Notes: generated by a model from the sequence alone, not told the origin. DNA of 64,000 nt from Trichinella spiralis (GCA_000181795.3 CM012954.1:6193996-6257995); one strand, 5' to 3'. Shown: positions 1-13,704, counted from the stretch's first letter. Translations and numbers: made by a program.

Positions 1-3000
1 CTGCCCTGCTGCCTTACGTGAATTACTGCTATCACAGCATGATGGCTGGTTTACATTGCTTTTTAGATTTCTTCAGTTTATTATGATTTATCCCGGTCTA
101 TTATGATTGAAGTATTTTATGAAAGATTGTTTCCGTTTTATTTCTGGTTACCTGAAAAATCTCAGGTAATAATTAGTCTCGTGTTTACAGCTGCGTATGC
201 GTAATGGTTGTTGGTCTTGGTTCATATATATACGTATCATACGATCTACACTAGGTATTAGTATATAGTTGACAGCTTCATGTGGAGAAATTCAATTCTA
301 CTGATCGAATAAATGAAATAAGCTAATAGGAAACTAATAAGTGGAAGATTTTATGGTCATTTCTAACCCTCCTGAAATTATTTCTATAAATTTATTTCAA
401 ATGGACGGAAAATGAAGAAAAATCGACTTGCCCAGAACAAAGAAATATTGCACAAGACTTGGCAATTTCAACGAACATCTCACGATAATGCAAAGAACGT
501 TTCCTATACCAAAATTCAACCATCCTGGAGCCGTTGCTAGAGAGTTCCAAATGGGCTGCTATCCCGTGTATTAAGATAGGCGCATGCAAATTTTAGATAC
601 CGTTTATTCAACAAGTTCGTGTTAGTTTGCCATGGGACTTTCTAGAACGTTCTAATTTGTCCAAAAAAGTAAAATGTTGCATATGGTAACACAGTTTGAA
701 TGCTAAATTTACTCAAATGTCAAAAAGGTTGCGTTCGCTTAAAATCACGCATTCCAGTTCCGTGTGGGGGAAGTTATAGATGTGCATCTTTCCTATGTAT
801 TAATGTAGGCGCAATGCCCTCACTTTAGAGGCGATTTATTCCAAATTTACCCTGCGTTTTAGCTGATACTTTCCATAACACTTATGATTTGTCATTGTGA
901 TCATTCGCGATTTAACAAAGGTAGATATTTCGACAAAAACGTTTTGGCCATTTTTCTCAAATTGGCGATGACAGAAAAATGCGATATTAGTTTGAACGGA
1001 ATGATAAGAAATGACGTATACAAAATGAAATGAAATGAAAAAATAACAGGTTTGCGAAAATTTATGGCAAGTCTTCAAATGAACGAGCAAAGAGAAGTGT
1101 ATGGTGGAGATGAAATTTGTTCCTGATTTTTCCTTATGGCATATAGCATCCTTAAATTTTGAAATTTCTTAAACGCAATTTCTTTAATTAAATGTGCGTC
1201 TTAAATAAGAATTAGTCAAAAAGAAAGGATGGGATTCATACGAAGAACGTTAGTACAATTGTACAAATGACTTACCTCTTAACTGTCGATGATATCGAAG
1301 CGGACACTTTATGGCGTTTCTTGACCGATGATTTTCACACATATTACTATGAAGACTATGAATAACTATGAATATGATCCTTTGAAAAGTGTGTCAAGCT
1401 TGAGGAATTTAAATAATATGAACTTGCCTTTGGTGACGTAAATTCATATTTGCCGAGTTATAGCGTAATGGTATGTAAACACTATGCTAAACTTTACTAA
1501 GTGCTAAAAGTTATTACGATTTCATTGAAATTCAATAAAGTATTTATTGTATGTAGAATGTGGAACAGTGACCCTTTTGAGTCATGAATGCTTATTGGAA
1601 ACTTCTTGATCTTCGTTAATCTAAATACCTTTTCATTTTTTCTGTTGTTTTACTTTGGTTTAAATGAATGTTTATGTATAATTGTTTATGGATTTGTTAG
1701 TTATTTTGTTTCAAGCTGAATTTCTGAATCCCCTAAAACAGATCAATTTGAAATACATTCTGAAATAGAGTATTTACTTGTTATCCTTGTCGCTACTGCT
1801 GAGTCGTTGAGAAAAACAGTGCACGTTGAATAATCAGTAATTCATAAATGACCTAAAAAGTACGTTTAAATAAGTTTGCACAACTGATGACGATATAGAA
1901 AATATGCGTGAAAATTACATGCCATGTACACTGATTATTTAGATATTTTTAAAGATATAGATAGATTTTATTTGATTAGATATTCGATGTAATAGAAAGC
2001 TTTCTATTTTCTCGGCAATTGAATTGTCCCTGCAACTGCATTTGTTATTTATGATCCAGTGCTTCATCATTAATCGTATGCTCATCGTGTTCTGTTCTTG
2101 GTTTGCATTAAAAAAGGTGAAAATAGTATTTTTTTTTCTTACTTTTTACAAACGGTTTTATTTTACTTAATTGTGTTATGCGAATTTAATTTTTAAACTT
2201 TAATTTGAATTTGATTGTCGTTCAAAAATCTATTTAATATCACTGGCTGCTACTATTAATGGCAAATATGATATTTTCCCCCTGTTAACTAACCCTACAT
2301 GGCCGTCATCAATGAGAAATAATGGAGCATTGGGCTTTTGTTACGTCTGTAAGAGTTGTAACAACATTTATCAATTGCGTCTTTGTAATGAAGAATCTTT
2401 GTGTCGACATGAGAAATTGCAGTAAAACAATGTAAACAATTTTAAATGAAAATAAAAAAATGAAATGAAAAGAATGAAATCAAAGTGAGAAAAGCTTTGA
2501 AAAATCAAAAGAAAATGAAAACAAAATAAAGCATCTTGATCGATAAAAAGTAAAAGTGGCCATAATATGGTGAAAAATATTGAATTACATTGAAAAAGCA
2601 ATGAGCAACATGTCCGACAAAAATGAAGAATATAAATGTGTAACAAAGAAAAGATAAAAGTAACATAAGTGAATTGAGTAACATAAGCAACATAGATTTT
2701 TAAGCTCCTATATGCATTAAAACTGAAAGCGAAGTTAATTAACTTCATATGTTAAAAATATTTTAAACCGTCTCTTAGTAATAATAAAATAAATTAAAAT
2801 GTGCACAATGATGTGAAATTTTAAAATATTTTTTTACATATATGAAGCTTATTTATAATATATAGCAATGTATAAGAACAATTTTAAAATAGTAGCTTAC
2901 GAATAGTTCGTTATGTTAGACGTAGAATTTCATTCGCATAGCGGTTGAACAAAACTTTTCATGCATTTTCTGCTAAACCTGTCCTACTGTGGCTGCTTTT

Positions 3001-3869
3001 CATTGCGTCGAGCAAACAGAATTTCCGCCAATGTTTCCCTAAAGTCACAACAACAGCAACGTATGATTTGCACGATGTGAAATAGTATGACATTCTTAAC
3101 GCAATGCAAAGAAATGCAAAATCAATTGCAATACATTTTAATTATAAATTAATTAGTTAAAATCACAGAACTCGAAACAACAGATTCATAGCAAGCATTT
3201 TTAATTGAAAAATAAGGAGTAGAGATAACAAACACGTTAACGGTAAAACATTCTAAACGATGAGTTGTAATGATATGAATAGTATGCAAATTTAACGTGG
3301 TTCATCAGAATGTACAGTAGTATTGAGTGTAATGTATGACAGCAATTCCGTCATTCCTGAGACATCGAGAACAGAACCGCCGAACGTTGATAATTTTCAG
3401 CCATAACCATCTACGCGTCAAGTTAGTAGGGCTACTACGTCTTTGGCGATTTTGGATTGTACAAATCGTGTTGTCTATTTGACCAGCAAATCTTCTGCTT
3501 GCGCAACTTGCTGCTGCTGACAATGTGAAAACGTGCACACTGCATGTGACATGTTCGAATCAAACTGCCGATGTACTATTTTTATTACATTCTGATAAAT
3601 TATGCAAATATTTATTATTCATATCAGTGCTGATATCTTTCCTGTAGGCAGATAAAGTGAACAGTAAATAATAGAATTATCATTTGATTACGACAAAATT
3701 GTCAGAGAGTGGAAAACCTTTTCTACCCACCCATATATTATGCCAACTTCATTGTTATGAATCCAAATTAAGACGCCGGTAATTTTTTAAAATTGAACTG
3801 AATTACGTTTCTTCTGCATACTTATTTGTATTGATGGAACGTGAAATGATTGCAAAATAAACAAGCAGA
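1..3869. other. AT-rich stretch without a recognisable gene
   Basis: Neither strand gives a convincing multi-exon coding region. The short open frames have no family resemblance that I recognise and lack good splice contexts. The plus strand is strongly purine-rich around 2440-2700, which makes long but meaningless open frames on the minus strand. A diverged repeat pair lies near 520-870. The right end is the downstream flank of the first glutamate dehydrogenase gene. Confidence 0.6.
520..870. repeat. two diverged copies of a short repeat
   Basis: On the minus strand, about 520-645 and about 745-870 share an ordered set of short matches: a GAATAAA block, TCTAAA, then GCGCCTA followed by TTAATACA and a GGA-AG block. 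By eye the identity is about 60-70 percent. Conceptual minus-strand reading also gives similar strings (APILIH versus APTLIH). This could be the remains of an old dispersed element, but I cannot assign a family, and chance similarity in AT-rich DNA is not excluded. Confidence 0.3.
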
Positions 3870-6416
3870 CTAGCAGAACGTATATCCAGAAGTGAGAAAA
3901 GAACGGAATATTTTTTCTATCGACATAACATAAGCGGCAAGGCGAAAATCAATTCCAAGATTGTACTTTCTTGCCGTTTCAATAATCGCCTGAAACAATT
4001 ATTATTCAAGCAATAAATTGCACAAGTTGTAGATTAAGTAAAATACCATTCCCGATCTTTCCATCGTATACGCCAGACCACTGTGTACAATGTCCTTCTC
4101 CGAGGCACCCTGAAAAACTCAGTGAAAATGAAAAAATACGAAAAAATTATGGAAAGTGCAATAAATTTCTCAAACTTCAATAAGTTTCTCAAATTCTTCA
4201 TTAGGGGATATGCTTAAATTTTTCATGTTCAAGCCTTTCTCCAGTGATTCTTGAACGCTTTCTGAAACAAATCAAAAGTGACCAGTGAGTGGTTTCGTGA
4301 CCAACCAAGCAAAAGTTGCCCAAAAAAGCTCACGAAGAAGCAACGAGTTGCTTTCTTTTTCATATTTGAATGTCAAACGTCCAAAGCTGACGTGGTTGAG
4401 ATTTTTCAGCCACTCAAAGTAGGAAACCGTTACGCCTCCTGCGTTTGCAAAAAGATCCGGAATTACCAATATGTTGCGCTGTTGTAAAATTCGATCGCCT
4501 GCTGGTGTTGTCGGACCATTGGCTGCTTCAACAACCACCTATAGATTTTTTAAAAAAATATCCAATAATTGCGATAATTGAACAGAATGTTTCTCTTTTT
4601 TTCTTTCACTTTTGCTTTAATTTTTTCGGCATTCTTTTTGGTTATAACTTTTTCAATTGCTGCTGGTATTAAAATGTCACACTGTTCATAGAACAAATCC
4701 TCTTTCGGTTGGTAGCTATCGGCGTGAGGAAAACCGACAATTGTGCCATTATCCTGAAAAATATGCAGTGAAACGTTTCACCAGAATATCACCAAATAAA
4801 AAGAACCATTCATCTATTTATTTACTGAAAAATAACTTTCAAGTGCAGGAATGTCGATACCGTCAGATTTGTAAATTGATCCGTTGTATTCGATTATGCC
4901 TATTACCTTCGCTCCGGCTTCGTGAAAAAATTTTGCCGTATGACTTCCAACATTGCCATAACCCTGGATTATGGTTTTTCACTTCACAACTGCCGTGCAT
5001 TCTCTCAAAAGTATTCAGAAAATTTATTTTTACTTGCACAATGACACTCTTTCCTGCTAGACCAGGCGTAATTCCAATTCGTTCGACAAGTTCATTATCT
5101 TTCAAAAATATCGAAGTTGCATGACGTACTCCCTAAAGTGTATGCTGTTATTAAAAAATACAAAAAAAATGAACAAACATTAAAAATTAACCAAGCCAGT
5201 TGCAGCTGTTCTTCCTAAAATTCCACCCATCAGTATAGGTTTTCCTGTAGTACAGGCGTATGCATCTTTATCAAGATGCCCTTTAAGAAAAAGAACAACA
5301 ACAACAACGAGGTGTGCAAAAAAAGAACTTATAAAATGCCCAAATTACCAACTGTCATGGCGTAAGTGTCCGCTATCCACGCCATCTCTCTTGCAGAAGT
5401 TCCCATATCCGGCGCTGGCACGTCCACACCAGGCCCTAAGATTAGACAATTTTAACTACAAAGCGAAGAGCATTTTTATTCGAGCGTTCCCAAGCGCACC
5501 GAGAAATCCTTTTTTGGAAAATTCTAAAGTCAACCGACGTGTGATTCTTTCGATTTCATTTTCAGAGTATTTTTTAGGGTCAATTCGAACAGCCCCTTTG
5601 CTTCCACCAAACGGTACATCAACAACAGCGCATTTGAATGTCATCAAAGCCGCCAGAGCTTTCACTTCATCTTCACTAACATTCGGGGCAAAACGTATGC
5701 CTGAAGTGCAAAATGAAATGTAAAAATTTAATTTTTAATTTGCAGGTCAATTGTACACAAAAAAAACTTATTTTTAGAAGCATTTCGAATTTGTGCCAAG
5801 GTTAGTTAGTCAACATTCTTTCAGTTATTTAATAATAATTATCATCATCCACACTTGAAAAACTTATTTGATGATCATTTTAAAATTTCATAATAATTAG
5901 AACAATTTTTCAAGTTGAAAAGTAATGTTTTTACAGAAACATTTTTCCAATAACTTCTCATGCTTGTAAATAATCAGAAAATTTAATAATTAACATAATA
6001 ATTATGATGACAAAGAAAACAAACAATGAAACAAAAAAATTTAATTTCTAGTTGCAAAACTAAAACAGCAGGAAGTTTTAATTAATATCATCATAATTAA
6101 TTAGCTGAAAATACAACATATACTAACCTCCTTTACAAGGGGTACGATGTTCACTGTGCTGACAACGCCAAGCTTCGATAATTTCCAATTCACCGTTGTC
6201 ACGTTTTATTGGAAAGCTGATGTAGAGCATTTTGGTTGGCTTTTTGATCAGTGCCAAAATACCCAGAATCAGAGATCGCTTCTGCTCTGATGTCATCTTT
6301 TTGAATTGGATCTCAGTTTCCATGAATTTTTCCAACACTGTACAGCCACGATCGAAAAAATGCTCAATCATAGAAAAATAGCTCGGATCAAGCTGTTCCT
6401 CTATTGGTTCCATCAT
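3870..6416 (-). CDS. glutamate dehydrogenase, diverged paralogue without a visible mitochondrial presequence
   Basis: Oxidative deamination of glutamate to 2-oxoglutarate with NAD(P). Eleven coding exons: 6128-6416, 5500-5700, 5349-5435, 5192-5280, 5034-5132, 4826-4963, 4610-4753, 4334-4538, 4176-4261, 4047-4109, 3870-3989. Phases agree throughout and give 506 residues. Visible family features are the substrate lysine in TPCKGG, the VDVPFGG block, the catalytic aspartate in [11 protein letters not shown], the dinucleotide-binding [25 protein letters not shown] and the animal-type antenna before [10 protein letters not shown]. The start is taken at MMEPIEEQ (6416). An acceptor-like site just upstream (exon edge 6438) leaves room for a missed first exon. 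Compared with its neighbour it lacks an N-terminal presequence and differs in a conserved segment: [13 protein letters not shown] replaces [13 protein letters not shown]. It has one more intron than the neighbour (5133-5191). Confidence 0.93.
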
Positions 6417-8119
6417 ACTTTCAGATATTCTTTTCAAACTAAACAAAGAAAAATGAAATTTCAAAATAATTAATAAAATTTGATGAAAATTTTAAAGAAT
6501 ATTCTGTGTGCACTGTGTAAAAGATACAGTAGGAAAGAATGGCGTATAAATCGATCGCAAGCAAGTGCAATGCAAGCAGAACAAATGAATAAATGCTATT
6601 TGTCAAGAAGAAGAAGAAGAAGAACAGTGATACAGATATGGCAAAGTTTACCACATCGGTAAATTGAACACTGATGCAGCTGTATGTATCATTCAACGGT
6701 TCCATTTGCACACAAAATTGCAAAGACTGCTTAAATTTTTCAAGCAAAAGTGCTTCTTCAGTGCTTTTGCAAACACAGTGATTGAAGTGCTTTGTAACAA
6801 CACTGGTTTGCGTTGCTTTAGCAAAAGGCTGCTGCTGCTGCTGCTGCTTTTAGCAATTGTTTCAGAGCAAACAAATAAATTCAAGTTCAATAAAATGTTC
6901 GTCAATCAAAAATAGAAGAAAGATGAAATCACTCAATTATAGCAGCAGAATCTTTTCATCGAATCATTAACATGAAACTCTAGATTTCAAAATTCAAAGG
7001 GGCAAAATTGTTTCTTCTCAACTATCTCAAACCTACATCAACGGTGCTTCACAAATTATGAACATATGAAATGTGCTCGTTAGCAATTTGCATTCATTTA
7101 GTTCAACCTGTTGGTTGAATGAGAAAAAAATTCCCTTTTTCTTGCAAAAAGTAAATTATTTTTCAACCAAAAAAAACATCAAGCATAAAAACAACGAATC
7201 AAATTTATTTCACTTACTTCAATCAGTTCTGTCACAGATACAGGAGGAAAAAACATGTTAGCGCTGAATTAAAAATTGGCCTGAATCAACAATGCAAACA
7301 TCGATTATCGTATCGCCACAGTGCAGAACAAACATCCATTTAGCAGATGCATATATTTTAAACAACTCTATCCAATTGAAAAACGTTTCTTCTATAAAGG
7401 AACGCAATGTTGCAAATGTAAAAGAAAGTAAAAAATACAAGCAAGCATTATATTATATTATTTGTTATTTATACATTTTTTCCGCATTGCAACTATAGAT
7501 ATCAATCAGAAGAATAAAAATAATAAATTTATTGATGATATTTCTTTGGCAATGTTGATTGTATCGAATTTTACTTTACAAGAAAGTGATTTATTTACTT
7601 ATTTATTAAGGTTATAAAAATGCAGTTGAGCATAATACGAATAGGCATTTCAATCAGCAATGCAAACAGCAGCAGCAATTAAGCAGGTTTGAATAATTTC
7701 TTGAAAATCTAGTCAAAATTATAAATACATAAATCATAGAATAATTTAATGATGAATCACATTCTTGCAACTTTTCGTAAACTGTTTAACAAATGTTAAC
7801 ATTTTTCCGAGAAGGACCAAACGATAACAGATATCTGTGCAAATGCTGGCATTAATTATTTGCTTAATGAGCAACAACATCTTGCCAATGAATTAATAAT
7901 AATAACTGCTAAAAAATCATCGGTGCATCAGTCGAAATTGCACAAAGGCAAACTACAACTGCTTGCTGCAATGCTTACTTGATTAATTGATCAAAGCAAC
8001 AATGATGATGATAAAAAGAGTGCAAAAGCATCAACAGAAAAGAAGAAACAAATTTGCTAAAAGTAATCATGTAAGAGAGAAGAGCAAAAGTAAAATGCTT
8101 AAATGAGATATCGAAATGA
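6417..8119. other. spacer between the two glutamate dehydrogenase genes
   Basis: About 1.7 kb, AT-rich, with a (CTG)n run near 6829-6847. No gene recognised. On the minus strand a short frame starting MFFPPVSVTE near 7255 ends at a good splice donor (GAA|GTAAGT near 7208), but its phase does not fit the only acceptor before the first paralogue, so I do not attach it. The spacer should hold the promoter of the left paralogue and the 3' end of the right one. Confidence 0.55.
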
Positions 8120-10943
8120 TTAAGTAAAAGTAAAACCGCCCATCTGATATGACAAAACAATTTTTCCAATCGAATTCGCATAAGCCGCGGTACGCAAATC
8201 CAGTCCCAAATTGTACTTTTCTGCAGTTTTTATGATGGACTAAAAATCAGTAAATAATTTATTAATAGCAGTGTGTAATTTGGTACTTTCAAAACAAAAC
8301 AATTCTAATTTTACCAATGCAGAACGTTCCATTGTGTAAGCGAGGCCTGAGAACACAATATCTTCTTCCGAAGCATACTGGATTAAAAAAAGAGAACAAT
8401 TTTTAATAAGAATATGTAGAATTAATTATTAATTCAATATCAAACTTAACTTACAGCAATATGATCTCCTCTTATCGGAATGCTACCAGGCTCTTTGTTA
8501 AAATAACGTTCCAAAGATTCTTGAATACTACCTAAAAGTAAACAGAAATAAAATTTCCATTAATTATAATTATAACAATAAGTAAAAGGACTGCTATTTG
8601 AATTTGACAAACAAAATCACTCACTCAACAGCATCCGATTGCTGTTCACTTCATGCTTGAACGTGAGACGACCAAAGCTGACATGATTCAAATCTTTCAG
8701 CCACTCAAAGTAGGAAACTGTCACACCACCAGCATTTACATAAAGATCTGGCAGAATGAGAACTTTCTTATCGAGCAAAATTTTATCGGCAGCTGGTGTT
8801 GTCGGACCGTTGGCTGCTTCGGCAACAATCTGAAAACAGTGGAAAAAAAACACCACCACATATTCACATAACATGCGATAGAAAATGAAATATTTCAGAA
8901 AAAAAAGAACTGAAAACCGAAGCCCTACTTTAGCCTGAATCCCTTCAGCGTTGTCTTTGCGTATAACTTTTTCAGTGGCGGCCGGAATAAAAATGTCACA
9001 CTTTTCATGCAACATCTTCTCCATTGGAGTGTACGGCTTGGCATTTGGAAAGCCTTTAACAGTACCATTTTTCTAAAAAAAAGTAGTGCTTCAGAAAGAA
9101 GAAGAAAAAACAATGCGAGGGATGGAATGCTCAATTACCGTAAAGTAATCTTCAAGTTCTGATGGAATGATTCCGTCTGGATTGAAAATCGAACCATCCC
9201 GTTCCATTACACCGATCATTTTCGATCCTGCTTCATGGACATAACGAGCGACAAATTTACCGACATTTCCATAACCCTGAAATCATTGCCAGAGCTTCAA
9301 AATACAACTGCAGAAATAACTGTAGATAAATGGAACAAATTAAAACCTGAACAATGAATGTTTTATCTTTGAAGCCAGTGGTAAGACCGATGGTTTCCAT
9401 AAATTTTTCATTGTTCAAAAATACGCTCAGTCCATTTAATACACCTCGCCCAGTAGCCGATTTGCGACCATGAATACCGCCAAGTCCAATAGGCTTACCA
9501 GTAACACAAGCGTACGCATCCTTTTCGAGATGGCCTGAACAAATATAATCATTACACAATAAAGCAATGCAATAAGTTTTCAATTGGATTAGAATGCAGA
9601 GAAAATTTCATCCCTCCGTTCACTAATCAGTCAATCACCTGTAGTGTTTGCGTAAGTATCAGCAATCCAAGCCATCTCACGTTCACCAGTGCCCATATCT
9701 GGAGCCGGCACATCTACACCTGGTCCTGGAAAAATATACAATCATAATAAGCATTCTTAATTTTTAATAAAAAAACGCTGTACCCAGAAAACCCTTCTTT
9801 GACATTTCCACAGCCAGTCGACGAGTGATCTTCTCCAATTCGTAAACTGAATATTTTTTTGGGTCTATCTTCACCGCACCTTTGGCTCCACCGAAAGGAA
9901 CATCCACTACAGCACATTTGTAAGTCATCAACGAAGCCAGTGCTTTCACTTCATCTTCGTTCACGTTATCAGCATAACGAATGCCTAAAATGAAAGTCAA
10001 TTTGTTTATTCAATTCAACACATCATACTTGATAGCATGTAGAGAGGTTTGTAAAAATTAGGAAAGAAATAAATTGTTGCTTTAAAACTATAAAATGAAA
10101 ATTTCACTCAATTTACTTTGCAGTTGACCAAATCAAGAATCATGAAACAGTGGAAACAATTCAAACAACTTAAAAGCATTTTATTCCATCTTCCTTCCAC
10201 CTCTACCAAAAAGCATGCACGCATAACGAAGTGTGCGCGTTCAGTTTCAACAAAGCTTATCTGCTTCTATCGTTGAACAAATTTTTGCAAAATTGTAAAT
10301 GAATAAATAAATAAATAAATAAATAAAGCAATGCTCTCTATAGGACAGGGATGATTAGAGTGTATTTTTTACCGCCAATTCAGTTTAAAGTCTATTTAAT
10401 AGTTTTACTTTCGGTTCAGTTATCAAAATGCTTAACCAATCTTTATAACTTTTGTTCATTGTATTGAAAATTTTACAACAACAACTGCAAACACTAATGC
10501 TGCAAAGCAATTACATATAATATTATAAGAAGGAAACAACGCTTACCTCCTTTGCATGGAGTCTTGTGTTCACTGTGCAAACAACGCCAAGCTTCGATAA
10601 TTTCAAATTCGCCATTGTCGCGTCGAATTGGAAAAGTGAAATAGAGAACCTTGTTTGGAGACTGAATGTTGCGCAGTATGCCACGAATTTGACGCCGGCG
10701 CTCCTCCTGAGCTGCAGTACCCTGAACATCGTTGACCATGGCACTTTCGATCACATCCATACCACGATCGCAGTAGTAGCCGACCATTTCGAAATAGCTT
10801 GGATTGTTCTGCTCATAAATCGGCAAATCACGATCGCTCGACTGGGGCGGTGGCGACGTTCCATAACCCAAAGCTGCTTTCCTGAAGATGCTGTTCGAAA
10901 AGTTCTTGCACAAAGTTAAAGTAGACAGCCGCCGCAAAGCCAT
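8120..10943 (-). CDS. glutamate dehydrogenase, mitochondrial form
   Basis: Converts glutamate to 2-oxoglutarate and ammonia, expected in the mitochondrial matrix. Ten coding exons: 10547-10943, 9784-9984, 9639-9725, 9347-9534, 9139-9276, 8929-9072, 8625-8829, 8455-8531, 8315-8377, 8120-8239. They sum to 540 codons, i.e. 539 residues, close to the animal norm of about 550. The N-terminus ([15 protein letters not shown]...) is rich in Arg, Ser and Leu with no acidic residue in the first 28 or so, a classic matrix presequence. Substrate lysine (TPCKGG), [35 protein letters not shown], the antenna and the C-terminal GFTFT are all present. It lies tandem with and upstream of the diverged paralogue. 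This copy keeps all the usual motifs and is probably the housekeeping enzyme. Confidence 0.96.
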
Positions 10944-13704
10944 ATTCCTTCACACTTTCAAACAATGCGTTGCAAAAGTGAGCTAAAGTGACAGCACGAA
11001 CAAAAAGTAATAAACGAATAACACGAAACTGGTATTCAAAAAGTAGACAGTTGCTTTCATGACAACATATCAATCAACATCAAAATCAGAATCACAAATT
11101 TATTTATTTATCCATTCATTTATTTCTGTCTACTCTGCAAGTGATTATTTCTTCTTCATTACGTTTCGGAAAAGTCATTCGGAATTTCAATAACGCTGGC
11201 ACTGAAAGCTGAAAAGTTATGCAAACGGTGCGTCTTTACATTAGCAAATTCTTCCATCAAATCTTTCACAAACGATAATTTTATTACCATAAAAATATAA
11301 TTCACACTTTTTCCAACAAACCTACTACATCTCTTCAACTTCTTGCATCTTTTTCCGTACCAATTGTCTCCAATTCCACAAAATACTGTGTGCTAAACAA
11401 TATCATAAAAATCCATCAACTCGCCCGTTGTTGATTATTCCTCCTTCCTTCCTAATTGTTGTCAAAAAGTGTTCTTCAACATTCATTACTCACTGAAATC
11501 GGTGACTTCGCGCTCAGCCACTTTGGCCGTTGTCCACCAAGTGCCATGTGCCATCGTAAAAAACAAAAGTAACTGTTTTCTTATTCATCAAAAAACTGAC
11601 ACAACGGATTTTCACAACATCACTTGTTCACAACATAATTGACCATAACGGCAGATACGAAGAGAACCTCAACGAGACGTATTGTCAAGAAAACCAATCA
11701 AATTTAAATTAAATTCCTTCGACCTAAACAAAATAACACAAGCAAGTTCAGAAATCTCACTGATGCTTCATCAACGTACACATTAAATTTCCAATTTTTT
11801 CTAAACATTTCCACGCTCAGTCAAGAATACAGTATTTTCTAACAACTGTTCAGGTATCATTAACATTTTAATAAATTATCAAATAATTCACATTGTAGCA
11901 TTGTGTATTTTTATTAATCTAATTTGAAATTTTAAATTTAAAATCATTTGTAAAAAGAAAATTTTGGAAAAAAACTTTTAAACAGCATGAGCTGTATACT
12001 GTAATAAACAAAAGTAAAACAAGTTCAATTTTTTGCTACAATTCAAAAAAAGGATATACTATAAAATATTTTCTTTCAGTGGAATTTTAGCTAGTCTAAT
12101 TGAAAACTGAACAATGAAACTATACAATTATGCAAATTATTCAAAAGCACTACGGATTTGGGGTTGAATGGAAAACGCATTAAATTGCGAATTGTTCAGC
12201 TAGAAATTGTCATTTAAAATTAAAAAAAAGTCCATTGAATTGGACATCATCGATAAAAAATGCGGTGAAAACTGTGCTGTCAGTGGACGGATCAGCCCCC
12301 TGAAAACAGATACAGACTAATCAACTGGTGTTGATTATTTATTGTTGGTACAATTTTTGATTCCATTTTCAATAGAAATCAATCCCATTTCAATTCAAAT
12401 TACAAAGTTTTGCCTATAGCAATAACAATAACGTTTATAAGGATTATAACCGTGTTGTCCAATTAATAATACAGTTCGACCATTTTAATGTGTTCAATTT
12501 CATATTTGTTTGTATATCTTGTGTAGTGCATACGTCAATGTTTTTTTTATTTCAGTTCAGTGAGCTGAAAATGAAAAAATGAAAAAATAGACAACCGTGT
12601 GAAAAACAACCGCAAACTCATAAATTCTATTGTCCAACTTTTCCACATCTTTCTGAATTATTTCCGAACACTCCGCATTGCCAAAATAGAGAGACAATTA
12701 TTAAATTGAAATGCTTCAATTTTTGTGCATTTCAAAACTTATTCATTTGCTTTATACTGCGCATAACGCCGCAATGATAACAAGAGTTAGCTACTGTGAA
12801 AAGAAATTACAAATATCTATACTGCAGTTTAGTGTATTACTGTAAAATGGACAACAATTCGACTTTTTAAACTTGTTCGTGTAAAATTTGGCTCTTTCGA
12901 ACTGCTTGTTGTTCATTGGATTGATGAAATGCGATGAAATTTGGTCGAATGAATGAATCCAGAAAATGAAATGATCGTGCTTAAGAAGAATAAAAATAAA
13001 CTGAATGCTAGATAGAAATGATAATCAAGTGGAAATGTTTGAGATGGAAGAAAGACAAGAGAAAAAAAGAATTAAGAAATAAAGAAAGAAAACCATTAGA
13101 AAAAAGAGTTGCGTAAAGTGTGCTAGATTCGAAAGATCAAATCTCGTTCATGTGACCATTATCATATCGCGTTGATGCGAATTAACAGATTAACCAATTA
13201 GATAGCACAATTTTTGCTTAAACTTTAATGAATTATGACACGAAAAAAATTAAAATAGTTTACTGAAAATGGGTGTTAAATAACGCGTACACGGACCCCC
13301 AGCCGATCGGTCACAAGGACGCAAGCAAGTTGGCAAAAAACCTAGATCGATCAAAGAGAAAGGAAAAAGGAAGATGAAAATTTTACACAACATTTTTGAG
13401 TTACCTGCTTAAAATCGGTGGCAGTGGAACGGCATCAAATCAACATCAACCTTAGGGCCAACGGCATCCGGGTCGTCGGTTCACAACAGCGGCAGAAGTA
13501 GTTTTCAAAAAACGACTGCCCGCACTTGTCATCCCAGGTCGACGAAAATGTCGTCAAAATATGAGTCTTGGATCAATCAAACCATAATTGTGCAAAAAAC
13601 TTATTTTTAAAAACGACTCCTGAAGTCGAAGCACTCAGTCGGTGTTCAATTTTGTTCCAAGTTCGAAGTTGTGCAGTCTCGCCACGCTGGTAACGTACGC
13701 AGAG
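10944..13704. other. divergent intergenic region between glutamate dehydrogenase and the DNase II-like gene
   Basis: About 2.8 kb between two divergently transcribed genes, so it should hold both promoters. An acceptor-like tract (TCACTTTAG on the minus strand, near 10983) sits just upstream of the glutamate dehydrogenase start, consistent with a spliced leader or a 5' untranslated intron. The only compositional island is at about 13290-13560, listed separately. Nothing else recognisable. Confidence 0.5.
13404..13560 (-). other. candidate noncoding 5' exon, GC-richer island
   Basis: This stretch is clearly richer in G and C than its AT-rich surroundings. On the minus strand it ends at a near-consensus donor (AAGCAG|GTAACTC at 13403). 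Its minus-strand frames are short and closed. It could be the first, untranslated exon of the mitochondrial glutamate dehydrogenase gene, spliced to the acceptor near 10983. This is inference from position and splice signals only. Transcript data would settle it. Confidence 0.25.

Noticed and set aside
2371-2748. 125-codon minus-strand open frame
   Set aside because: Caused by a purine-rich tract on the plus strand; the product is Phe/Leu/Ser low complexity with no recognisable domain.
6417-6464. Extended N-terminus (KFHFSLFSLKR) for the left glutamate dehydrogenase
   Set aside because: There is no ATG at the head of this extension and it crosses a likely intron acceptor. The first clear ATG is at 6416.
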